Source: Bimuria novae-zelandiae CBS 107.79 (lineage: Eukaryota > Ascomycota > Dothideomycetes > Pleosporales > Didymosphaeriaceae). From it: a stretch of 64,000 nucleotides of DNA. Made by a program: the position numbers and the translations under genes. Below the pieces are notes generated by a model. The model ran no database searches. It was not told where the DNA came from and was given only the letters and a program-made list of their open reading frames with translations. The stretch spans positions 160,183 through 224,182 of the forward strand of contig ML976767.1 of the NCBI GenBank assembly GCA_010015655.1. Direction: 5' to 3'. Shown one piece after another: positions 9,255-18,209 of the stretch (positions are counted from its first letter, which is position 1; each line of letters begins with the position of its first letter).

Positions 9255-12200
9255 ATGGCTTGCGGCTCTGGATGTTGTGGCCCTCCTCAGCCTCCTCCTA
9301 TCGACCAACAAATCCCAACGACACAGACCCCTCTGAACGATGTAGACAGCTGTTGTAGCGTCGAAACCGAATCCACAAAGGGCTCAATTGACAGTTGTCA
9401 AGATGGCTACTGTGGTGGCTCTGAAGACGTCATCTCGCAAGGTGCCGAGCGTAGTTCGCTTGATGCGGTCAAAACTCCGAGCTATTGCGAAGGCAGGCCT
9501 TCTCCATGCTGCGATTCTTCCTGCATCGACCGACTTGCTCTCTGGGAATGCACCAACCAAGGTAAATTTTCCCTCCCGCGCCAACGAGGCTCACTAACAT
9601 GGGGTAGGGACCTCAACACCCAAGCCATCTGATTGCGCTCGTGGAGCGAACGGGAAGGCATGCCGCCAGCATGATCTGCACGCCCAAGATCAGTACAAGG
9701 TCAAGCTTGAGGCGTTAGGGTGCATCTGCCGTGCACTGGTTGCTCTAGGTCAAGAGTCTTGTTGCCCGCCTTCGTCGACTCGTTCGTCCATAAAGTCCTG
9801 CGCCTCGAAGGATTCATGCTGCGCGCCCAAAAATGCCGGACCATGCTCTTCAATCACGAAATCTTCACGCATTGGGACTGGTTGCAGTGACGCAAAGCAA
9901 TCAGTATGCATCAACACTTGCGAAACGAAGCTCGCCGGTTACGGAGACGAAGGGCGATCCAAAAGTGTTAGCAGTTGCTGCGATACAAAGGGGACGGGAG
10001 TCGCTGTCTGCAGTGATTCAAAAGATTCAGCTTGCGCTGACAAGTGCTGCGGTCCGAAGAAGTCCGCTGGCTGCAGAGTTGCAAAAGAGTCATCTTGCGT
10101 TGACAAGTGCTGCGACACGAAGAAGCCTGCTGGCTGCAACGACTCGGAGCGGTCAGAGAGTGTCGATAGTTGCTGCGATGCGAAGAAGAAGGGAGTCGGT
10201 GGCTGCAATGACGTAAAAAAGCCAGTATGCTTTGATAGCTGTTGCGACATCAAGAAGATGGATGTTATTCACGAGGTCAAGAAGATCGATTCGGACGCCG
10301 GGTCGGTAAAGGATCCTGAGCTCGGTATTTCAGGCAAGGAGCGTGTCGTGCTCAATATTTCCGGTATGACATGCACCGGTTGCGAGACGAAACTTTCGCG
10401 AACACTGGCTACGCTGCCATCCGTCACAAGGCTGAAGACCAGTTTGGTACTCTCGCGCGCAGAATTCGACCTGGACATTGGGGCCCAATCTGCGGCTGCA
10501 GTAATCAAACACTTGGAAAGAACCACGGAGTTCAAATGCGAGAGGATTACGAATCGAGGCTCTACCCTTGACCTGATCTGTACCGGCGATGCTATGGATT
10601 TTGTCAAGTGTGACTGGCCGGAAGGAGTAATCGAAGTCAGAGCGGTCGAAAAGAAGAGGATACGCGTCGATTTCGACGCCAAAGTTATTGGTGCGCGAGA
10701 GCTTGTGGAGAAAGGCTGGCCGAACAGCGTGGAGCTCGCTCCCCCTAACGCTGACTCCACTTTGGATGCTGGTGCTCGACACGTCCGTCATGTAGGATAC
10801 ATGACCCTTTTATCCATCGTCTTGACCACACTGGTATTGGTTCTGGCGTGGGCACCGCTGCCGAACAAAGACGAGAAGGAGATTACCTTTGGTGCCATTT
10901 CATTGGCATTTGCAACTATCATTCAAGTCGTGGTTGCAGGGCCCTTTTATCCTAAGGCTTTAAAAGCCTTGATCTTCTCACGCGTCATTGAGATGGATCT
11001 CCTCATTGTTCTTAGCACAAGCGCTGCATACATCTTCTCGGTGGTAGCATTCGGCTACCTCGTCAAGCATCAACCTCTATCGACCGGCGAGTTCTTCGAG
11101 ACCAGCACTCTGCTTGTCACGCTCATTATGGTCGGTCGATTTATTGCGGCTTTGGCTCGTCAGAAGGCCGTGGAGTCCATCTCCATCCGCTCACTGCAGA
11201 CCTCTTCTGCAACCCTTGTTCACTCCGGCAAAGACGCGTACGAGGAGAAAATTGACGCGAGACTACTGCAATATGGGGATATTTTCAAGGTCTCTCCAGA
11301 TTCGCATGTCCCAACAGATGGCACGGTCATGTCGGGTACTTCTGAGATTGACGAGTCCATGCTTACCGGCGAATCCAAGCCTGTGGAGAAAACAAAGGAA
11401 TCTACAATCATTGCTGGGTCTATCAATGGCTCCGGCGTCCTCACTGTCCGACTCACCCGCATTCCCGGAGACAACACTATCAGTACAATCGCTAGTATGG
11501 TCGACGAGGCTAAGCTATCTAAACCGAAGATACAAGAAATTGCGGACCAGGTGGCTTCATATTTCGTTCCCGTCGTCGTCGCTATTACCTCTGTGGTCTT
11601 CTGCATCTGGTTGGCGATTGGCATAGCGGTCCAGGACAAAACAGCATCCGAGGCTACGGTACAAGCAATCACATATGCGATCACCGTGTTGATCGTCTCA
11701 TGCCCTTGTGCAATAGGTCTCGCGGTTCCAATGGTCATTGTAGTTGCAACAGGAGTTTCCGCCGAGAGGGGCGTCATCTTCAAGTCTGCAGAGGCCATTG
11801 AAGTCGCCTGGAAAACATCCCACGTTGTTTTCGATAAGACAGGCACCTTAACGCAAGGCAGGCTGACCGTTGCTCGGAATGAATATCTGGTCCCTTCAAA
11901 CCACCATAAGGCCCTCCTTCTCGGGCTTATCAGTGACAGTAAACACCCAGTTTCTGTTGCAATTGCAACCCATCTCAAAGCTGAGGGTGTCGTTGCAGAA
12001 ACAATCTCTGATCCAAAAAACCTTGTTGGAAAAGGTGTCGAAGGCACATTTGCAGGCCACAACTTGTGTGCGGGTAATTCAAGGTGGCTCGGCCTTTCGG
12101 ACGATACTTTGGTCCAGCCTATACTGGCCGCGGGATACACCGCTTTCTGTTTCACCGTCGATGGCGAGTTGATCGCCGCATTTGGTTTAGAGGATCCTCT

Positions 12201-12771
12201 CCGAGAGGATGCCCTTTCTACGATAACCCAACTGCACTCCAGCCATATCGCCGTCCATGTACTTTCCGGCGATGATGATGGTGCTGTCTGCGCCATCACA
12301 ACCCAGCTTGGTATATCCGCGGCCAATGTTCGATCTCGCTGTACCCCAGCAGACAAACAGAACTACATCAAAGATCTTCTCGCCAACCCGGACCCACGCA
12401 AAAAGAAACCTACGGAGCCTGTGGTGATGTTTTGTGGCGATGGTACCAATGATGCAGTGGCCCTTGCCCAAGCAACTATCGGCGTGCACATGAACGAAGG
12501 GACCGACGTGGCCAAGTCCGCAGCGGATGTTGTCCTCATGCGTCCCAGTTTGGCTGGAATTCTTGTTGCGATCGCGATCAGCCGTAAGTCGTTCCATCGC
12601 ATTATGTTCAACTTCGGCTGGGGCTTCGTATACAATGTTTTCGCGATATTGCTTGCTGCCGGAGTGTTTGTACATGCCAGGATTCCACCCGAGTATGCTG
12701 GGCTAGGAGAGCTCGTTAGTGTGTTGCCGGTAATCGCTGCGGGAGTGCTTCTCAAATGGGTGAAAGTCTGA
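9255..12771 (+). CDS. Heavy-metal P1B-type ATPase with Cys-rich N-terminus (Pca1/CrpA-like)
   Basis: Predicted ATP-driven exporter of Cu+ or Cd2+ across a membrane. Two exons, 9255-9561 and 9608-12771, joined across a 46-bp intron (donor GTAAAT, branch CACTAAC, acceptor TAG); the splice keeps frame and gives 1156 residues. Residues 1-319 are a Cys-rich tail with many CC pairs, including about five SCC/KCC-x-x-K units roughly 23 residues apart near 220-320. A heavy-metal-associated domain follows (GMTCTGC, 355-361). The pump core shows TGES (about 689-692), the transmembrane CPC site (801-803), phosphorylated DKTGTLT (845), the P1B His-Pro motif (SDSKHPV) and GDGTND (1046). About eight membrane spans are visible; TM7 has NxxxxxxYN, but the MxxSS motif of Cu+ pumps in TM8 is absent (LVSVLPVIAAG). 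That fits the Pca1/CrpA group better than Ccc2; substrate (Cu or Cd) is inferred. The codon usage and frame are intact. Confidence 0.92.
9562..9607 (+). other. Intron of the metal ATPase gene
   Basis: 46 bp with GTAAAT donor, CTAAC branch point and TAG acceptor. Its length is not a multiple of three, and only its removal joins the MACGSGCC start to the downstream Cys-rich frame. Confidence 0.85.
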
Positions 12772-13201
12772 GTGGGTTGAAGGCATTGTACATGTGGTGG
12801 CTACATGGCTATATGGATCTCCTATGGCTGGGATATGTTTGCTGCAGTTCTTAAAAGCGAAGAAGAGTCTCATGTTGAACGAATGATAACATTGGATAGC
12901 ATTGAAGCGTTTTGACCCTAGTGAGCCATTGAATTACAGTTTGAACCGGCGGCGACGAACGAAAGCCTGGATTAGCCGGCTACTCACAGTGCTGTATTAA
13001 CACACTACAAGAAAGCTAGCACTCTGTTATTTTAGCCGCATTTTCTTTGCCTCAGTCCCACGGTACCCCTGGGCTTCTCGGCATCTTGTATACTTGTACG
13101 CACGCACGCCTTATTCAAACTTATCCTAGAGAATGTGTCCCTAGGAATTGAGGGGTTTGAAGTCTTGTCCTGGAAACCATTGCTTTTGGGGCTCAAGGAT
13201 A
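12772..13201. other. Intergenic region downstream of the metal ATPase gene
   Basis: GC-balanced; no ORF or repeat recognised. It ends with GGATA (13197-13201), the left target duplication of the adjoining copia element. Confidence 0.5.
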
Positions 13202-13339
13202 TGTAACGTCGAAAAAAGAGTGTTGAGGCAATCGTTGTTTTAATTGAGAAGCTACTCTATAGAGCTATATACTATGGATCACGTGAGTCACGTGCACGGG
13301 CCGCACGGGTGGCCCAAGCTTCCATACTGAACCGTCACA
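13202..13339 (-). repeat. LTR (3' LTR in coding direction) of the short copia element
   Basis: 138 bp, TGTAACGTCG to ACCGTCACA. It differs from 16129-16266 only at 13242, 13261 and 13274, each A here and G there, in TpG-to-TpA context. It contains the CACGTG boxes TCACGTGAGTCACGTG at 13279-13294. Confidence 0.95.
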
Positions 13340-15755
13340 CACCCCCTCAGCTTCATGTCGATTAGGAGGTAAAGCTAAAATCTTACTTAATTAGGTAACT
13401 AAATATATAAAATTATTATTATTATTAACGCTGCCCTGGAGGCGTTACGTAATATTAATAAAATAGAGTTATTAAATAAACTTCTAATATTTAGCCTTTA
13501 AGAGGACTTTAGTAAGCCCGTTAGTAGCTATCTTGTCTATAGGGACCTATTTAATAATAAATTACTAAGACTCTACCTCTTATTAGATCTATATCTAATA
13601 GATATTAACGTGTTAAACTTTTATATACAGTTAATTAAGGTTCTTATTAATAATTCTTATTATTTATTATTTATTATAGTAGATCGTAGGCATTATGCCT
13701 AAGTTAAATAAAATACTATTAAAGAAGTAAAGCTACTTTACTATTTATAACCTAATAAAGGAGATTAAGAGTAACTCTAATTTAGTAGTAGACTTAATAA
13801 TAGTGCGCTAGACGGTCGCCTTCTAGTTAATAATTATACTATAAAGAAAAAAATATTATCTATATAAGCTTTAACGTATTTTTATATTATCTACGTACGA
13901 GGCGTCTAACGCGCTAAAGAATAAAAGATCGCAATAGCTCTAATTATTAAAAATAACTTTTATAATAGTGTTATTATAGGAGCCTTTAATAACGTAATAT
14001 TAAGTTACAAGCAAGTATCGCTAGACGCGTTATATAGCTATAATATATAATTATCTTAGATTAGTAAGATAGTAAGCAAGGACAACGTGGCTATAAGTAA
14101 TATTAGGCTATATCTAATAAGTAATATAGGCTAGGTAGCTAATAAGCTCCTAATATAGCTTTATGTGTTAATCGTCTGTCTCCTTAATTAACTTGTTAAG
14201 AGAGTTAACGTTAAGCGGAAAGTTAGGCTTTTTATAACATACTAGCTATATGCTATACTTCTTATAAATCTTATTAATATATATATCTTAAATAAGCTAG
14301 ATTTTCTTTTTCTAGTAATTATAGATAACTTAAACACCTAAAAACTAGGCTAGATCTCTTATTACCTTAAGTCTAAATTAGTCCTTTAACTTATTCTTAA
14401 AGTCTTAATAAAGATAAGCGTTTGTTAGGTAATACGCTATTATTATATTATTAATATATATAAATAGTATAAGCTAATTATTAATATATAGGTATAAGAA
14501 GCCTTTAACGCGTTTAGGTTTTAGTAGCTTAACTACTACTCTAAATATATTATACTATAAGAGTAGTATATCCTTTAGGCTATAAAGGGCGCGAAGCACC
14601 TCTAGAAAGTTACTATCTACTTTCTTAAAAAATACTAGAAGTTTTAGCGTATAGCTTTTAAATAAACATAAAATTTAAGAAAGCGTTAGGTACGTTATAT
14701 TACTTTAGCTTTAAGCTAAAATAGTTAATAATTATAATAATTACTTAAAAAGTATAAGCTATAAAGGTAGTAGCGTAAGTATTATTAAACTACTCTTACA
14801 GGTCTCCGCGTGCGATAAGTTAAGTCTTATACTTATAAAAATAACTATCCTTATTAAACTTATATATAAATACCTATATAAGTAAGATTACCTTAACGCC
14901 TTTAGCCTACGTAGTTTAATATATTACTAAGGTCTTATAAAAGTAACTTTTACCTTAGACCTCTTAATACTTGCGCTTAACAGCTTTTATAAACTTAGCG
15001 CTATATAAATATAACTTTAGTTAGTTAATATGCTTAAGGGTAAATAGTAGCTAGCTTTAATAAATTTAAAGGTTATTTACCTTTATATTACTAGTAATTA
15101 TTATCGCAGCAAAGGTATATAAGTAATTAATAATATTTTAAGCCCCTAATTAAATAGCGTAAGTTTATAGATTGCTTAAGTTTATTAGTTTTCGAACGTG
15201 CTTTATAATAAGTACGTTATTTTATAAAATATTTAGATTTTAATACTATAAAGTATTATTACTACGTTAGTTAGGTATGTATCCTTTAATTTTATTAGCT
15301 AATTAATTAGTAACTTCTTACTATATAGGAGTAGGACAAAAGTTGCGAGTATAATAGCGCCCTATAAGATAATTTACTATTTAATTAAGAGAAGCTAATA
15401 TATCTATAGAGTTATTAAAAGTAGATTAATATTAAGAGGTTAATAGTTTATTAGTGTTACCCCCTACTAATAGCTTAGTCAATTATCTAGCAGGCGTTAG
15501 TGTTAGTATTACTATAGATTTAGCCTCGTCGTAGAGACGTCGCTAATATATTATTATAAGTTCCTTAATAGATACATCGTTATCCTTATACGCCTCGGGG
15601 ACGTCGAGCAACCGCGCGTGTGGCGTGTCCTTACTATATAGTAAGTAGATATAGTACTTAGCGATTATTTTACTAATATTTATATTTAGATTTTAAAGTG
15701 CTTACTTCTATTTAAGATAGCGGGCATATTGCTTCTTATATTAGTCGTACGCAAA

Positions 15756-16022
15756 TTAATAGCGTCGAAATTCGGTATTATTAAGGTCAGCGTCGGTGTG
15801 TATCGTACCAGGCGCCTTGTTGACTTTGTATTGGTGCGCCATAGGCTTAACAGGCTCTGTGAGTAGAGGCAAGTCAGCTGTAGCGACGTCGGGGTTGCAA
15901 TACTGCCATAGATCGTGCTGCTGCGCGGCATCCTTGCGAAGAAAGATCCATGCCTGCCAGTCCTCAGGCTTGTTGAGGACTACTGTGACACGCGTTGTCG
16001 TAGGATCAGATTCTGTCGCCAT
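15756..16022 (-). pseudogene. Start of copia gag polyprotein, truncated
   Basis: Eighty-eight intact codons beginning MATESDPTTTRVTVVLNKPE, then DWQAWIFLRKDAA. The 'N-P-E-D-W-x-x-W' opening is typical of fungal copia gag. It ends at a stop where the RIP-mutated interior begins. A second, more mutated copy of this region lies at about 57240-57410. Confidence 0.75.
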
Positions 16023-16128
16023 CGTGGAGTCGTGCAGCTGTCACACAAGTCGTATGCAGCAGGTATCGCAGGATTATTGTAAACGATTACAAGTAGCAGC
16101 CTTAGCAGGTGCAAACTAGGCTCATAAC

Positions 16129-16266
16129 TGTAACGTCGAAAAAAGAGTGTTGAGGCAATCGTTGTTTTGATTGAGAAGCTACTCTATGGAGCTATATACT
16201 GTGGATCACGTGAGTCACGTGCACGGGCCGCACGGGTGGCCCAAGCTTCCATACTGAACCGTCACA
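16129..16266 (-). repeat. LTR (5' LTR in coding direction) of the short copia element
   Basis: 138-bp partner of 13202-13339, followed directly by the GGATA target copy. It retains G at 16169, 16188 and 16201. Confidence 0.95.
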
Positions 16267-17135
16267 GGATACTATAGGACGACGAGGAGTTATGAGCAAT
16301 TAAGTCCTTTCTCAATGTGCTTCTTGGATTAATCGCAAGTTTTTAAAACGTTGGAGCGTCGTTCAGATGATACATAGTTCTATGAATTTGCAACACTGGG
16401 AAGCCGAAGTCAGCTCTCTAGAAAATCTCTATAATGCTGGTTACTGTTCCTCTTTTCCTTCTTTCCACAAGCAAAGCAAAATTATTGTTTAGTTCAACTT
16501 TATTCACTCCATCGGAGCCACCTAGGCATACTCGTACCCATACAACCGGACCAAACCACTATTGTGAAATCACAATATGGCGACGACACTGGCGAATATT
16601 TGCCCTAACAACACGCATGCAAGAGCAGTAGCTCATCATGTTGGTGTTCCAGGGGTTTAGTGTTTTCGAATTTTGGCTCGCAGTCGGGCGCATTCACAAT
16701 TCTAAAGTCTCATAGATACTTTCTTTGTCTGCCTGCCGTTCAACGCATATTTGACCTTTGACACGAGGAGGCTAGTCCGCTTTTAGTTTTATTTTGTTTA
16801 CCTTTGTCCTCGTTTGGGCGACTTAGTATCTTGTATTTACAATCCATCAACAGTCTCATAGATACATACGGTTCGCTACTAGTCGTACCATAGAGGACGA
16901 TTTCATTCGGAGGTGCAGTCAAAGTACTAACAAAACAAAGTACTTTCACGACGATATATAAAGGCATAGTGTTTGGACAACGGGCACTTAGATACGGTAC
17001 ATAAACCGTGCTACATGAGCCCACACATATTTCAATCACAACACCAGCTCAGGGCACAACTTCAACAACTCGCTACCAATCTTCACCTTTTCAAAACTTC
17101 AACACACTCAAAAACTTAACACATCCATCTCCGCC
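16267..17135. other. Intergenic region and 5' leader of the RING gene
   Basis: No supported gene. Starts with the GGATA target copy (16267-16271). A TATA-like element lies near 16955. Confidence 0.5.
16955..16964 (+). promoter_or_regulatory. TATA-like element upstream of the RING-H2 gene
   Basis: TATATAAAGG, 172 bp before the start codon at 17136, followed by a CA/CT-rich leader (17040-17130) typical of fungal 5' UTRs. Confidence 0.45.
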
Positions 17136-17855
17136 ATGAGCTCTCTCCCCACGCGAACAGAATTCATGGCCAACGACCTCCTCACACTGACTGACCCACG
17201 CACTGAGGCCCGCCCGGACGATAACATGTCCTGTCCTATCTGCATGGTAGAAATCTCAGACCTCAGCACCGGCGTAGTAATCGTATTGTGCGGCCACATC
17301 TACCACCGAGAATGCCTTCTCCGTTGGTTCGAAGCCGCCAATGCACGTCAGCCTTCGTGCCCACTCTGTCGACGAGAGCTGTATGCTAACCCTAGCCTTG
17401 CTCTCGATGAATTCGCAGAGACGTTTTGGCGCCTTCGTACCATGGGACAGCTGGAGGTTGACTTCCACCATGGTATCCAGTTGGCGCAATCACAGCGTCA
17501 GACTCACGCCTTGGAACAGCAGCCATATGTTGGCCTCTCACGTGCGCAACAACAGCGTCAGGCTCTGATGACTAGGCAGCAAATCTACGAGCGGATAGAG
17601 CAGCGTATCGAGTCACTCCAGGCAGTTCGGTTTTCTCACGCTGCGGTGGCGGGAAGCTCTCATGAGGTGGACCGGGGTATTGAGGGTAGGATGTGGGAAG
17701 ACGATGACCAGGAGAATGACGAGGAGCGCCGCCACCATAGGCAGTCTCCAGGTGGGCGCGGTCGCGCTCGGAGCACGGAGCATTGCCGTCAAAACTATCG
17801 GCAACTCCGTCAAAACATGCAGCAGAGCCGTCGGGGCCATTCAGGCCGTCGCTAG
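17136..17855 (+). CDS. RING-H2 finger protein, putative E3 ubiquitin ligase
   Basis: 239 residues, single exon. The RING-H2 domain is at residues 33-78: C33-x2-C36, C52-G-H54-x2-H57-x2-C60, C75-P-L-C78, a complete set of eight zinc ligands. RING-H2 proteins usually recruit an E2 enzyme and transfer ubiquitin. The C-terminal part (120-239) is Gln/Arg-rich with repeated QRQ motifs and an acidic DDDQENDEE patch near 200, likely disordered or coiled; no membrane segment is visible. Met 1, 11 and 31 are possible starts; Met1 has a favourable context (CGCCATGAG) and the last would start just before the RING. Substrate unknown. Confidence 0.8.
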   Translation: MSSLPTRTEFMANDLLTLTDPRTEARPDDNMSCPICMVEISDLSTGVVIVLCGHIYHRECLLRWFEAANARQPSCPLCRRELYANPSLALDEFAETFWRLRTMGQLEVDFHHGIQLAQSQRQTHALEQQPYVGLSRAQQQRQALMTRQQIYERIEQRIESLQAVRFSHAAVAGSSHEVDRGIEGRMWEDDDQENDEERRHHRQSPGGRGRARSTEHCRQNYRQLRQNMQQSRRGHSGRR

Positions 17856-18209
17856 ACTGACGGGTCTGGGAGTGGTGGTTTGAAGTAGATGAACGCTACC
17901 GCCTCGAGGGCTGCACAGTGATTAACGAGCAGGTAGACGCTGAGCGTCTCCTCGTTTATTGCAGATGGCTAGGGTAGAGTTCTTGTTCTTGCGATTTGCA
18001 CTTCGCTCTGCCGTTCTCTGATCGCCTTTAAGAGCGAAACCGTACCACTTTCCTCTATCTTCGTTTTAAATTTCTCTACCCTCCTTTACCTTCACCATTC
18101 CATACACTCTCTAAAAATAGAACACATACTCTGCAAAAATTGAAACTTACGAATTGGTATATCATGACATCGTGACTCTTCATCCAAGCATTACCCAAAC
18201 AATTCGTGC
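17856..18209. other. Convergent intergenic region between RING and ligase IV genes
   Basis: About 350 bp holding the 3' ends of two convergent genes; no further coding sequence or repeat recognised. Confidence 0.5.

Larger units (their letters stand above)
13202..16266 (-). mobile_element. Short Ty1/copia retrotransposon with 138-bp LTRs, internally deleted
   Basis: 3065 bp, flanked by GGATA at 13197-13201 and 16267-16271. Two 138-bp LTRs (13202-13339, 16129-16266) differ at three bases. Coding direction is minus: the gag start is at 16022, and the reverse transcriptase is recognisable around 14500-14250 (FLGVQVI; the family's catalytic Asp-Asp reads Asn-Asn). The GC-rich TGAGGGGG just inside 13340 is a good polypurine tract on the minus strand. 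Next to the 16129 LTR, GTTATGAGCCTAG on the minus strand is complementary to the anticodon arm of initiator tRNA-Met, as in Drosophila copia priming. About 2.8 kb of interior is too short for a full gag-pol, so a deletion is inferred. The middle is heavily RIP-mutated. Confidence 0.9.

Noticed and set aside
11220..12356. 378-codon minus-strand ORF opposite the metal ATPase
   Set aside because: It lies wholly antisense to the strongly conserved ATPase core and shows no recognisable domain; open by codon bias only.
9255..12771. Horizontal acquisition of the metal ATPase
   Set aside because: It lies between transposon blocks, but its intron, codon use and domain layout look like an ordinary fungal gene; no sequence evidence for transfer.
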